A stretch of DNA of 64,000 nt from NCBI GenBank assembly GCA_030681675.1, contig JAUXRP010000017.1, positions 1-64,000 on the forward strand. The letters are read 5' to 3'. Shown here piece after piece: positions 30,935 to 40,272 of this stretch. The notes under the pieces were generated by a model. That model did not search any database, was not told the DNA's origin, and saw only the letters and a list, made by a program, of their open reading frames with translations. Every line of letters starts with the position of its first letter. Position 1 is the first letter of the stretch. A program made the position numbers and the translations under genes. The DNA is from Candidatus Planktophila sp. (GTDB lineage Bacteria; Actinomycetota; Actinomycetes; Nanopelagicales; Nanopelagicaceae).

Positions 30935-31941
30935 TAGATGCTCGAACTTTCATCTGAGAGGAGGTTATAGCGGGATATATTTTTATTGGCCGTTTCTTGC
31001 AACAAATCGATAACATCATCGCGGCGGTTAGGTGAAAATAAGTGTGAATATCTAATTTGAAGTTTTAAATACTCTTCGACCATGACACGGTGGCGAATTG
31101 GAGTCGTGGAAGTTACTTCGCCGGATTCGGCCTCAAAGACTGGGAAAAGACCAGATTGCGTTGCAAGACGCGCGATTTTGATTGTGTCACAGGATTCTGA
31201 ACCCCACCCCAGTGGACATGGCACTAAAACATGAATATAACGCGCACCTCGAAAGGACATCGCCTTGATGACCTTTGCCTCTAGATCACGTAAATCTGCA
31301 ACGGTAGCCGTTGCGACATATGGAATCTCATGTGCCATTGCGATACGAGGAAGGTTTTTTCCTTGACCAAAAACATTTCCAGGGTTTTCACCAACGGCTT
31401 GAGTGGTGGCCGTACGCGCTGCTGGGGGAGTTGCACCTGAGCGCTGGACACCGGTATTCATGTAAGCCTCATTGTCATAACAGATGTATAAAACATCGTC
31501 ATTTCGCTCAAACATTCCAGAGAGTGCGCCGAATCCGATATCTACCGTTGCGCCATCTCCACCTTGACCAATGACGCGAATATCGTTTTTGCCTTGGGCC
31601 TTAAGGGCTGCTGCAACACCAGTTGCAACTGCTGGAGCGTTACCAAAAAGAGAGTGAAGCCAAGCGATTCTCCACGATGATTCAGGATACGGTGTCGAGA
31701 AAACCTCTAAACATCCCGTTGCATTAACTGCGATTATCTTGTCATCAGTTGCACGCATCGCAGCATCTAATGCATAACGTGCCCCTAACGCTTCACCGCA
31801 GCCCTGGCAGGCGCGATGGCCAGAAGTCAGAGCATTGGCGCGTTCAGGATCGGATTGAATCGAGCGATCCTCGGCCGATAGCAAGCGGTTACCGATTGCA
31901 AAACTGCCCACTTGATAAAACTTTATAGGTGTTGTTGGCAT
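30934..31941 (-). CDS. Pyruvate (2-oxoacid):ferredoxin oxidoreductase, beta subunit
   Basis: 335 residues. CQGCGE near residue 45, NATGCLEVFSTPYPESSWR, the TPP motif GDGATVDIGFGALSGMFERNDDV and NEAYMNTGVQRSGATPPAA are strongly PorB-like, and specifically of the pyruvate type. Together with a later Cys (ESCDT) they bind one [4Fe-4S] cluster and TPP. It catalyses oxidative decarboxylation of the 2-oxo acid to acyl-CoA, reversibly in many organisms. It lies 4 bp after the alpha gene. The substrate is inferred from similarity only. Confidence 0.88.
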   Translation of the reverse strand: MPTTPIKFYQVGSFAIGNRLLSAEDRSIQSDPERANALTSGHRACQGCGEALGARYALDAAMRATDDKIIAVNATGCLEVFSTPYPESSWRIAWLHSLFGNAPAVATGVAAALKAQGKNDIRVIGQGGDGATVDIGFGALSGMFERNDDVLYICYDNEAYMNTGVQRSGATPPAARTATTQAVGENPGNVFGQGKNLPRIAMAHEIPYVATATVADLRDLEAKVIKAMSFRGARYIHVLVPCPLGWGSESCDTIKIARLATQSGLFPVFEAESGEVTSTTPIRHRVMVEEYLKLQIRYSHLFSPNRRDDVIDLLQETANKNISRYNLLSDESSSI

Positions 31942-31945
31942 CTGA

Positions 31946-33130
31946 TTACCACACCTCTCGCAAAATTTCGCTATCTGCTAACTCTTGATCGAGATCTAGA
32001 AAAGTTAAATCTTCGACTCCATCAACACATGCGCGATCTAAATATTGTCGCAGCGAATCTTTAGTTATTGGGCGCCCGCCAAGGCCGGCAATGACGGTGT
32101 AATCCTTAGTCGAACTTCCGCGTAAGCTTGCGCGAACATTTTCAATCACGATTCCACCGATACCAACTTGGAATGCTTTCTCTAGAACAATAACGCGCTT
32201 AGCGTGTGATAAAGCGGCACGTACAACATCGGTCGGAAATGGCCTGAATGCGATTATTCCAAGAACTCCAATAGCAATATCGGCGGCAACCATTTCGTCG
32301 ACAACATCTTTTATTGTTCCGAGGACTGATCCCAACGCTATAACGACCGTGTCAGCGCCATCGAGTTTGTAGCCACGTACTAAGCCACCTGAGCTGCGAC
32401 CGAAAATCTCTTGAAAATCCCTCGCAACTTTGGGGATTACTTCTAAGGCCAGTTGGTTCTTCATGTGCGCCATGTACTTCACTTCTGTAAATGCCTCTGG
32501 CCCGACCATCGCACCGATAGATACTGGATTACTAGGATCTAAAATTTGGCGTGGCACAAATGGTGGTAAGAACTTATCAACTTGGGGCCGCTCCGGAACA
32601 TCTACCCGCTCGTAGGCGTGGGTCAGAATAAAGCCATCCATGCAGACCATAACTGGAAGTGAGAGATCTTCGGCGATTTTAAAGGCCTGGACATGTAGAT
32701 CTGCCGCCTCCTGATTTGTTTCGGCATAAATCTGTATCCAGCCACTATCACGTTGGGACATTGAATCACTGTGATCATTCCAAATATTTATCGGAGCACC
32801 TATCGCTCGATTTGCAACGGTCATAACGATTGGAAGACCTAACCCTGAAGCGTTGTAAACCGCCTCAACCATATAGAGAAGGCCTTGACTGGCCGTGGCC
32901 GTGTATGTGCGCGCACCTGTTGCGCTGGCTCCGATCGCCACCGACATCGCGGCAAATTCGGATTCTACGTTAATAAACTCGCAACCCACTAAAGAACCAT
33001 TTTTAACCAGCTGACTTAAACCTTCAACAATATGGGTTTGGGGCGAGATTGGATAAGCGCAAATTACCTGCGGACGACAGGCTGCTACCGTGTCGGCAAC
33101 GGCCTTAGAGCCCTCTACTTGTCTAAGCAT
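31946..33130 (-). CDS. Pyruvate (2-oxoacid):ferredoxin oxidoreductase, alpha subunit
   Basis: 394 residues. The N-terminus VEGSKAVADTVAACRPQVICAYPISPQT and the segment around PINIWNDHSDSMSQRDSGWIQ are characteristic of PorA (domains I and II of the multi-subunit enzyme), followed by the CoA-side domain III. It contributes the pyrimidine side of the TPP site with the beta subunit. It overlaps the gamma gene by eight bases. The absence of a fused gamma domain marks the four-part, not the two-part, enzyme type. Confidence 0.88.
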   Translation of the reverse strand: MLRQVEGSKAVADTVAACRPQVICAYPISPQTHIVEGLSQLVKNGSLVGCEFINVESEFAAMSVAIGASATGARTYTATASQGLLYMVEAVYNASGLGLPIVMTVANRAIGAPINIWNDHSDSMSQRDSGWIQIYAETNQEAADLHVQAFKIAEDLSLPVMVCMDGFILTHAYERVDVPERPQVDKFLPPFVPRQILDPSNPVSIGAMVGPEAFTEVKYMAHMKNQLALEVIPKVARDFQEIFGRSSGGLVRGYKLDGADTVVIALGSVLGTIKDVVDEMVAADIAIGVLGIIAFRPFPTDVVRAALSHAKRVIVLEKAFQVGIGGIVIENVRASLRGSSTKDYTVIAGLGGRPITKDSLRQYLDRACVDGVEDLTFLDLDQELADSEILREVW

Positions 33131-33692
33131 CTGCAGGCACCATCGCTAACACATATTCGTAAGCGGCCGTTGCTGCGGCACAGTTAGAGGCGGCGATTTT
33201 CGGTTTAAATTTTTCGCTGATCGCATGCGTTACGGAGTCCAGTGAAATCACTTTAGTAAGCGCAGCAAAGGCTCCAAGTAAAACAGCATTTGGCACTGGT
33301 CGACCTAAATGCTCCATCGCCATTGCAGTAGCTGGCACAGTAATTAATCGAGTGTGGGTATCGGCCAATTCTGAAATGCCTAACTGCTCAAAAGTACGAG
33401 TGGAATTAATAAGGGCATAGCCGTCACTCTTTAAACCGGCAAAGACATCGACTTGTTTTAAAAGTGTGGAATCTTGAATGATGAGTGCATCTGGAAACAT
33501 TATCGGTTCTCGAACACGAATTTCAGCATCGGCGATACGGCAAAAAGCAACTACAGGTGCACCAGTGCGTTCAGATCCAAAACTTGGAAAAGCTTGTGCG
33601 AATCGTTTTTCATCAAAAGCCGATTGTGCTAAGAGTTCGGCTGCAGTCACCACCCCTTGGCCACCACGGCCATGGAAACGTACTTGAAACAT
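33123..33692 (-). CDS. Pyruvate (2-oxoacid):ferredoxin oxidoreductase, gamma subunit
   Basis: 189 residues starting FQVRFHGRGGQGVVTAAELLAQSAF, the standard PorG signature, with FPSFGSERTGAPVVAFCRI in the middle. It is the CoA-binding accessory subunit. It is the first gene of the four-gene minus-strand operon gamma-alpha-beta-flavoprotein. A GGAGAGG site precedes the ATG. Its promoter must lie in the 215-bp gap shared with frr, but I cannot place it. Confidence 0.88.
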   Translation of the reverse strand: MFQVRFHGRGGQGVVTAAELLAQSAFDEKRFAQAFPSFGSERTGAPVVAFCRIADAEIRVREPIMFPDALIIQDSTLLKQVDVFAGLKSDGYALINSTRTFEQLGISELADTHTRLITVPATAMAMEHLGRPVPNAVLLGAFAALTKVISLDSVTHAISEKFKPKIAASNCAAATAAYEYVLAMVPADA

Positions 33693-33791
33693 ATGGACCT
33701 CTCCGTCGCATTTACTATGTAAAAACTACTCCTCAAGCTTGGCCGATTGAATGCATCTAGTGAGTGCCAGCGCCAATTTGAGTAAAAACCC

Positions 33792-33819
33792 TTGATTTAC
33801 GCTTAGTTTTTCATACGTA
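33792..33819 (+). promoter_or_regulatory. Possible frr promoter
   Basis: TTGATT (33792-33797), 16 bp, and TACGTA (33814-33819) lie about 90 bp before frr. A second -10-like TAATAT sits at 33837-33842. The leader has a 5-bp TCTCT/AGAGA stem before the AGAAGGAG ribosome site. Confidence 0.3.
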
Positions 33820-33907
33820 ATTTAAATCACTTTTCGTAATATACAATCGCCATCAGCGGTTTCTCTCCGCAACCAGAGAATTAGAACCACGTTAAGAAGG
33901 AGAACCG

Positions 33908-34471
33908 ATGTCAGATGTAGCAAGCGTCCTCAAGGATGCCGATACCAAGATGAGCAAGGCGGTAGAGGTTGCCAAAGATGATTTTGCTTCTATCCGCACA
34001 GGTCGTGCGCATCCATCGCTCTTTAACAAAATTATGGTCGATTACTACGGCACCTATACCGCACTCTCTCAGTTAGCATCGATTCAAGTTCCAGAGGCGC
34101 GCCTTGCCACAATTGCGCCATTTGATAAGAGTGCAATGGCAAACATTGAAAAGGCGATCCGTGACTCCGATTTAGGTGTTAACCCTTCAAGTGATGGTGT
34201 TCTTATCCGAATCAATTTTCCTCAGCTCACGGAAGAGCGACGGAAGGAGTACATCAAAGTTGTAAAAGGTAAGGCAGAGGATTCAAAGATTTCAATGCGC
34301 AATATTCGCCGAGCCGCAAAAGAGGCGATTGAAAAAATGGAAAAAGATGGCGATGTGGGTAAAGATGATGTTGCCCGCGGAGAAAAAGAGTTGGAAAAAA
34401 TTACATCAGATCATGTTGCTAAAGTCGATGAGCTTTTTAAGCACAAGGAGGCTGAACTCCTAGAAATATAA
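33908..34471 (+). CDS. frr: Ribosome recycling factor
   Basis: 187 residues, the expected length. DDFASIRTGRAHPSLFNKIMVDYYGT and the C-terminal RNIRRAAKEAIEKMEKDGDVGKDD are diagnostic of the long three-helix bundle that, with EF-G, splits post-termination ribosomes. In many actinobacteria frr follows pyrH directly. Here the oxidoreductase operon lies between them on the other strand, so frr has its own promoter region. cdsA follows after 15 bp. Confidence 0.96.
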   Translation: MSDVASVLKDADTKMSKAVEVAKDDFASIRTGRAHPSLFNKIMVDYYGTYTALSQLASIQVPEARLATIAPFDKSAMANIEKAIRDSDLGVNPSSDGVLIRINFPQLTEERRKEYIKVVKGKAEDSKISMRNIRRAAKEAIEKMEKDGDVGKDDVARGEKELEKITSDHVAKVDELFKHKEAELLEI

Positions 34472-34486
34472 GGGGTTGAGGTTCAG

Positions 34487-35332
34487 ATGTCTGACATTCA
34501 TTCAATAAACGAGGCAATCAATAAACGAGCTGGGCGAAAGCTGCTGCCGTCAATAGTCGTCTCTTTATCTTTGATTGCACTGATCTGGTTTGCTTTGGCT
34601 TACCAACGCGAAATCTTTGCTGTGGTTGTGGCCGTAGCCGTGCTTCTAGGAATTCGCGAAATCGTTCGCGCTTTTAACGCACGAGGCATCTATTTATCAC
34701 TGAGAGGATTAGTTTTCGCGTCCATTGCGCTCTCGTACGCAACATGGAACGGGGGAGTTGCAGGCCTTGCTGTTGCTACGGCGATAGCCATACCAATACT
34801 GCTGATTCAACTCTTGACCAAGGGCCCAGAAGGCTTTGTGGCAAGTGCAACGGCAACTACATTCTCTCTGCTATATCTGCCATTTTTAGGCGGTTTTTTA
34901 ATTCTTCTGGGTAGGACGAGCACTGGTTTTGAGCGTGTCATGACCTTTGTGATATTAGTTTCTTGCAACGATACTTTTGGCTACATCATGGGAGTTCTTT
35001 TCGGCAAACATCCTATGGCGCCTAAAATCTCGCCAAAAAAGAGTTGGGAGGGTTTGACCGGTTCCTTAATCTTTACTGTACTTGGTGGAACCCTAGCTTT
35101 TTACTACATCATGGATATGAAATGGTGGATCGGGGCCGTGGTTGGTTTGATGATTGTCTTTACCGCAACATGCGGAGATCTCATTGAAAGTGCGATGAAG
35201 CGTGATTTAGCGCTGAAGGATATGGGAACGCTTCTGCCCGGTCATGGTGGAATGCTCGATCGTTTGGACTCAGTTTTGATTTCTGCTCCAGCCCTGTGGC
35301 TAGCACTTGAGTTAGTAAAGAACTGGTTATGA
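34487..35332 (+). CDS. cdsA: Phosphatidate cytidylyltransferase
   Basis: 281 residues with about eight membrane segments. The C-terminal family signature spans [13 protein letters not shown] (about 182-194) and [34 protein letters not shown] (about 230-263), containing the metal-binding Asp residues. It makes CDP-diacylglycerol from phosphatidic acid and CTP, the entry point to phospholipids, in the cytoplasmic membrane. It overlaps rlmN by four bases in the order frr-cdsA-rlmN. Confidence 0.95.
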   Translation: MSDIHSINEAINKRAGRKLLPSIVVSLSLIALIWFALAYQREIFAVVVAVAVLLGIREIVRAFNARGIYLSLRGLVFASIALSYATWNGGVAGLAVATAIAIPILLIQLLTKGPEGFVASATATTFSLLYLPFLGGFLILLGRTSTGFERVMTFVILVSCNDTFGYIMGVLFGKHPMAPKISPKKSWEGLTGSLIFTVLGGTLAFYYIMDMKWWIGAVVGLMIVFTATCGDLIESAMKRDLALKDMGTLLPGHGGMLDRLDSVLISAPALWLALELVKNWL

Positions 35333-36450
35333 ATCCCCCAGAGATTAATTTAGTATTCGATGAGCCAGCCCAACGAAAAAAAGTACCTAAACATTTAGCT
35401 GACTATTCACCTGATGAGCGGCGCGAAACCGTAAAATCAATGGGCTTACCGGCCTTTCGAGCTTCGCAAGTTGCCACACATTATTTCTCTCATCTATCAG
35501 ATGATCCCCAAACGTGGAGCGATATTCCAGTTGAATTGCGCCACAGTTTGGCCGATCAATTAACACCAAAACTTATTGAATTGGTCCGATCAGTATCGTG
35601 TGATGAAGGTATGACACGTAAGGATTTGTGGAAGTTACACGATGGAGTATTAGTTGAAAGTGTTTTAATGCGTTATACCGATCGCGTGACCGTCTGTATC
35701 TCATCCCAAGCCGGGTGTGGAATGAACTGCCCCTTTTGTGCCACTGGTCAGGCTGGATTAACTCGGAATTTAAGTGCAGGTGAAATCACCGAGCAGATAG
35801 TTGCCGCCGCCCGAGCATGTTTTAATGGTGAGCTGCCCGGAGGTCCAACCCGTCTTTCTAATATAGTTTTTATGGGAATGGGTGAGCCTTTGGCTAACTA
35901 CAACGCAGTGATGCGTTCAGTTCGAAATATCACCGATTCACATCCAGATGGTCTAGGAATTAGTGCGCGCTCTGTCACGGTGTCAACCGTTGGGCTTGTC
36001 AATGGAATTGAAAAACTTACCGAAGAGGGTTTAGCACTAACGCTGGCCGTCTCCTTGCATACCCCAGATGATGAGCTTCGGAATACGTTAGTGCCGATAA
36101 ATTCGCGTTGGAATATTAAAGAGGTTTTAGCCGCCGCCGATAGGTATGAAAAGCGCACTGGACGCCGATATTCCATTGAATATGCCTTGATTCGTGACAT
36201 CAATGATCAGTCGTGGCGCGCGGATCTACTTGGCCGACTTCTTAAGAATCGCAACGCTCACGTGAATTTAATTCCGCTCAATCCAACCCCCGGTTCGAAG
36301 TGGACAGCTTCTCGCCGCGAAGATGAGGCCGAGTTCGTTCGCATTTTGGAAAGTTACGGGGTGCCCGTCACGGTACGGGATACTCGGGGGCGTGAAATCG
36401 ATGGTGCATGTGGACAGTTAGCGGCCGCTGAAAAAACTCGAACCGACTAG
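35329..36450 (+). CDS. rlmN: 23S rRNA/tRNA adenine-C2 methyltransferase RlmN
   Basis: 373 residues, radical SAM. The cluster motif is in [14 protein letters not shown] (CxxxCxxC, about 129-136). The GEP-like segment [13 protein letters not shown] and the late cysteine region around DGACGQL, carrying the resolving Cys, are all present. It methylates C2 of A2503 in 23S rRNA and A37 in some tRNAs. The Cfr-type resistance variant is not suggested by the neighbourhood. The ATG overlaps the cdsA stop. Confidence 0.95.
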   Translation: MNPPEINLVFDEPAQRKKVPKHLADYSPDERRETVKSMGLPAFRASQVATHYFSHLSDDPQTWSDIPVELRHSLADQLTPKLIELVRSVSCDEGMTRKDLWKLHDGVLVESVLMRYTDRVTVCISSQAGCGMNCPFCATGQAGLTRNLSAGEITEQIVAAARACFNGELPGGPTRLSNIVFMGMGEPLANYNAVMRSVRNITDSHPDGLGISARSVTVSTVGLVNGIEKLTEEGLALTLAVSLHTPDDELRNTLVPINSRWNIKEVLAAADRYEKRTGRRYSIEYALIRDINDQSWRADLLGRLLKNRNAHVNLIPLNPTPGSKWTASRREDEAEFVRILESYGVPVTVRDTRGREIDGACGQLAAAEKTRTD

Positions 36451-36470
36451 TTACCTTTTACCTCAGTTGG

Positions 36471-36476
36471 TAGGCT
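36471..36476 (+). promoter_or_regulatory. -10-like hexamer before the aldehyde dehydrogenase
   Basis: TAGGCT lies 7 nt before the ATG at 36484, the same hexamer and spacing as at proA. It probably drives the polyamine operon as a leaderless transcript. Confidence 0.4.
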
Positions 36477-36483
36477 CAATCCC

Positions 36484-37908
36484 ATGGAAAAGTTAACGAA
36501 CTTTATTAATGGCAGCGCCGTAGACAGCACTTCCGGTGAAACAAGCTCTCTTATAAATCCATCTACAGGAGCGGCATATGCAACTGCGCCGAAATCAAAT
36601 GCAGCCGATATCGATACCGCATTTCGCGCAGCAAGTGATGCATTTCCTGGGTGGCGCGACTCAACACCATCGCAACGGCAACGAGCACTATTAAAAATTG
36701 CAGATGCAATTGAAGATCGCCAGAGCGAAATAATTGCAATTGAATGTCGAAATACAGGTAAGCCAATTTCCTTAACTACGACGGAGGAAGTTCCACCAAT
36801 GGTCGATCAAATTCGATTCTTCGCTGGAGCTGCAAGAAACCTTGAAGGTAAATCTGCCGGCGAATACATGCCGGGTATGACATCGATGATTCGCCGCGAA
36901 CCTGTCGGTGTCATCGGCCAAGTAACGCCATGGAACTATCCGATGATGATGGCCGTGTGGAAATGGGCACCTGCAATTGCAGCTGGCAATACCGTTGTCT
37001 TAAAGCCAAGTGATACGACACCGGCATCAACTGTATGGATGGCATCACTGATGGCCGAGTATTTACCTGACGGAGTCTTCAATGTAGTTTGTGGCGAGCG
37101 CGAAACTGGACGTGCAATGGTTGAACACAAGCGTCCTGACATGGTTTCAATAACAGGTTCAGTTGGAGCTGGAATTCAAGTTGCCCAATCTGCAGCTGCC
37201 CAACTTAAGCGTGTTCATTTAGAGTTAGGTGGCAAAGCTCCCGTCGTTGTATTTGCCGATGCCGACTTAGAGGCCGCAGCCGAAGCTATTGCGATCGCTG
37301 GATATTTCAATGCTGGCCAGGACTGCACCGCCGCAACTCGCGTGATTGTTCAAGCGAACGTGTATGAGGATTTTGTAGCACTTTTGAGCGCGCAAGCTAA
37401 GGCAGTTGCCATCGGTGCACCAGATGAAGATGTCTTCCTCGGTCCAGTAAATAACGCCAACCAATTAGCGCGAGTTTCGGGCTTTCTTGATCGCCTACCA
37501 ACACATGCCAGCGTCATGAGTGGAGGAAGCGCCCTAGACCGACCAGGATTTTTCTTCCCAGCAACCGTTGTCGCCGGCCTGCACCAAGATGACGAGATGA
37601 TTCAAAATGAAATTTTCGGACCCGTTATCACGGTCCAGAGTTTTAGCGATGAGGCCGAGGCGGTATCTATGGCAAATGGTGTTGACTATGGCCTTGCATC
37701 AAGCATCTGGACTAAGGATCATGGCCGTGCAATGCGTATGGCCAAGGCCTTTGACTTTGGTTGTGTATGGATCAATACACATATCCCCGTCGTCGCTGAA
37801 ATGCCACATGGTGGCTTTAAACGTTCAGGCTACGGTAAAGATTTATCGGCCTATGGTTTTGAAGATTACACACGGATTAAGCATGTAATGACCAATCTTG
37901 GGGCATAG
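36484..37908 (+). CDS. Aldehyde dehydrogenase, likely gamma-aminobutyraldehyde dehydrogenase
   Basis: 474 residues of the NAD(P)-dependent ALDH family. QVTPWNYPMMMAVWK (about 140-155), the catalytic Glu in LELGGKAP and the catalytic Cys in GQDCTAATR (about 280) are intact. Sequence style and immediate linkage to a polyamine importer suggest oxidation of 4-aminobutyraldehyde to GABA, as with PatD/PuuC. Betaine-aldehyde or another aminoaldehyde are alternatives. It has no ribosome site, consistent with leaderless translation. It heads the cluster that continues with the substrate-binding protein 40 bp downstream. Confidence 0.8.
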   Translation: MEKLTNFINGSAVDSTSGETSSLINPSTGAAYATAPKSNAADIDTAFRAASDAFPGWRDSTPSQRQRALLKIADAIEDRQSEIIAIECRNTGKPISLTTTEEVPPMVDQIRFFAGAARNLEGKSAGEYMPGMTSMIRREPVGVIGQVTPWNYPMMMAVWKWAPAIAAGNTVVLKPSDTTPASTVWMASLMAEYLPDGVFNVVCGERETGRAMVEHKRPDMVSITGSVGAGIQVAQSAAAQLKRVHLELGGKAPVVVFADADLEAAAEAIAIAGYFNAGQDCTAATRVIVQANVYEDFVALLSAQAKAVAIGAPDEDVFLGPVNNANQLARVSGFLDRLPTHASVMSGGSALDRPGFFFPATVVAGLHQDDEMIQNEIFGPVITVQSFSDEAEAVSMANGVDYGLASSIWTKDHGRAMRMAKAFDFGCVWINTHIPVVAEMPHGGFKRSGYGKDLSAYGFEDYTRIKHVMTNLGA

Positions 37909-37948
37909 AATTTGCGCCAGAACCTCACTTTCTAAGGAGTAAATCAGA

Positions 37949-39121
37949 ATGGCAACAGAGCGATCAATCTCACCAGAGGCACGTTCAATTCTTGGCGCTC
38001 GCATTTCGCGCAGAAGCGTTCTTGCAGGCGCAGGCGGATTAGGAGCTGTCGGCTTACTAGCAGCATGTGGTGGTGGCGGTGATTCAGCTACTGAAAACAC
38101 AGTGAGATGGGGCAACTGGCCTTTGTATTTAGATTTTGATGAGGCAACCAAAACCTATCCAACTCTCGTTAAATTCTCTGAGTCAACTGGAATCGATGCA
38201 CAGTACTTTGAAGATTACAACGACAACGATGAGTTCTTTGGAAAAGTACAGGCACAGCTCAAGCTCGGCGAAGACATTGGCTATGACGTAGTCACACCAA
38301 CTGACTGGATGGCGGCGCGATGGATGCGCCTTGGATATACACAGAAATTTGATTTAGCAAATATTCCAAATGCAGGAAATATTTTGGACTCTCTTAAATC
38401 TCCATCGTATGACCCTATGCGCGAATCATCACTAACGTGGCAGGGCATCATGGCTGGCTTTGGTTGGAATACTGAAAAGAATCCAAAGGGCATACGTACT
38501 CTCGATGAACTCTTTGCACCACAGAACAAAGGCAAGATCGTTGTACTCACTGAAATGCGTGACACGATTGGAGTAATTCTTCTTGCTCAAGGCGTAGATA
38601 TTACAACGGTCACTGAAGATCAATTTATGAACGCAGTTGATTTCATGGCCGGAAAGATTTCCGATGGTTGGATTCGTGGAGTTAAAGGCAATGAATATGC
38701 TGAAGATTTAACTTCAGGTGATGCAACCGCAGTTATCGGCTGGTCAGGGGATATGTTCATTCTCGCAAATGAGAATGAGGGTAAGTTCGACTTTGCAATT
38801 CCAGAGTCGGGCGGCACAATCTCAGGTGATAACTTGATGATTCCATCCACGGCCTCACCAACAGGTAAAGCAAATGGCGAAAAATTAATTAATTATTACT
38901 ACGATCCTGTAGTGGCCGCCGAAGTTGCCGCTTATGTTAATTACGTATGTCCAGTTCAGGGAGCTCAGGCTGAGATGGAGAAAATCGCTCCAGAGCTTGC
39001 AACGAGTGAGTTCATTTTCCCTAGCGAAAATACTTCTTCTCGCCTCCATGTATTCCGCTCATTGACTCCAGCAGAAGAGACAACTTGGGCCGAGGCCTTT
39101 CAGCAGGCTCAAGGCAATTAG
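37949..39121 (+). CDS. Polyamine ABC importer 1, Tat-exported lipoprotein receptor (PotD-like)
   Basis: 390 residues. The signal region has a twin-arginine-type SRRSVLAGAGG (residues 20-30) followed by a lipobox ending LAAC with Cys40, so the protein is probably folded before export and lipid-anchored. The mature part has the PotD/PotF layout: VRWGNWPLYLDFDE, DVVTPTDWMAARW and VIGWSGDMFI. These resemble polyamine receptors; which polyamine cannot be told. An AAGGAG site precedes the ATG. The ATPase gene begins on its stop codon (TAGTG). Confidence 0.85.
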   Translation: MATERSISPEARSILGARISRRSVLAGAGGLGAVGLLAACGGGGDSATENTVRWGNWPLYLDFDEATKTYPTLVKFSESTGIDAQYFEDYNDNDEFFGKVQAQLKLGEDIGYDVVTPTDWMAARWMRLGYTQKFDLANIPNAGNILDSLKSPSYDPMRESSLTWQGIMAGFGWNTEKNPKGIRTLDELFAPQNKGKIVVLTEMRDTIGVILLAQGVDITTVTEDQFMNAVDFMAGKISDGWIRGVKGNEYAEDLTSGDATAVIGWSGDMFILANENEGKFDFAIPESGGTISGDNLMIPSTASPTGKANGEKLINYYYDPVVAAEVAAYVNYVCPVQGAQAEMEKIAPELATSEFIFPSENTSSRLHVFRSLTPAEETTWAEAFQQAQGN

Positions 39122-40266
39122 TGGCAATTGATCCAATTGCCGCACGTGGGGATTTACAGTTAACACGAATCACTAAGTCTTACGGTGATTTCAAAGCCGT
39201 TGATGATTTAACGTTAACGATTCCTAAAGGCTCTTTTTTCGCACTTCTTGGACCTTCGGGCTGTGGCAAAACAACGACGCTGCGCATGGTTGCCGGACTT
39301 GAAGAGCCAACGGTTGGAAGTATTTACTTAGGTGATACTGACATAACTACGACTCGCCCCTATCAACGTCCTATCAATACCGTTTTTCAAAATTATGCAC
39401 TATTTCCACATTTAACTATCTTTGAAAATATCGCTTTTGGTTTACGCCGCCGTGGAGTTAAAGATGTTAACGAGCAGGTCGATAAAGTGCTCAACCTAGT
39501 TGAGCTTCCGCATCTTGCCGAGCGCAAGCCAACACAGTTATCCGGTGGACAGCAACAGCGCATTGCACTTGCCCGTGCAATTGTTAATCGACCAGCGCTC
39601 TTACTATTGGATGAGCCACTTGGTGCACTTGATTTAAAACTGCGCCGTCAGATGCAGATTGAACTCAAGTGGATTCAACGCGAAGTCGGCCTGACTTTTG
39701 TGCACGTGACTCACGATCAAGAAGAGGCTATGACAATGGCCGACACAATCGCAGTTATGAACGAAGGCAAGATTGAGCAGATGGGCTCACCAGTTGATTT
39801 ATATGATGATCCAGAGACTGCATTTGTTGCAAACTTTCTTGGACAGTCAAATCTGATTAAAGGAAAGATTGAAGGAAATGATGGTGATAATTTAGTTATC
39901 GATCTCTTTGGCCAAAAGATATCTATGCCCAAGTCGCGCTCTCATGCCGTCGATAACTCCCTCTATGCCGGAATTCGTCCAGAGAAGTTCCGTATTTCAC
40001 GCACAGGTTCGGATGTGCGTGGCAACTTTCTCACTGGTGGGCGAATCGAAGATGTTTCATATATCGGCGTGAGTACGCAGTATGTGGTTGCAATGCCATG
40101 GGGACAAGAGTTGATGGTCTTTGAACAAAACGATGATGGGGTACCTCCATTTAATAAAGGTGAAGATGTTGTCATCTCGTGGGAACCAAGCTTTACTTTT
40201 GGTCTTCGCGGAGATGAAGATATTGAAGCAGGTACTGAGGTAGATCTAGAGCAGTTAGATGAATAA
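39121..40266 (+). CDS. Polyamine ABC importer 1, ATPase (PotA-like)
   Basis: 381 residues. Walker A GPSGCGKTT, signature LSGGQQQRIALARA, Walker B LLLLDEPLGALD, and the switch His in VTHDQEEAMTMAD are all intact. The C-terminal TOBE-type domain (from about residue 255) is typical of PotA/CysA-like subunits. The GTG start shares a base with the preceding stop. I reject a start 12 codons upstream because it lies inside the receptor gene and lacks a ribosome site. Confidence 0.9.
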   Translation: MAIDPIAARGDLQLTRITKSYGDFKAVDDLTLTIPKGSFFALLGPSGCGKTTTLRMVAGLEEPTVGSIYLGDTDITTTRPYQRPINTVFQNYALFPHLTIFENIAFGLRRRGVKDVNEQVDKVLNLVELPHLAERKPTQLSGGQQQRIALARAIVNRPALLLLDEPLGALDLKLRRQMQIELKWIQREVGLTFVHVTHDQEEAMTMADTIAVMNEGKIEQMGSPVDLYDDPETAFVANFLGQSNLIKGKIEGNDGDNLVIDLFGQKISMPKSRSHAVDNSLYAGIRPEKFRISRTGSDVRGNFLTGGRIEDVSYIGVSTQYVVAMPWGQELMVFEQNDDGVPPFNKGEDVVISWEPSFTFGLRGDEDIEAGTEVDLEQLDE

Positions 40267-40272
40267 AGAGTA

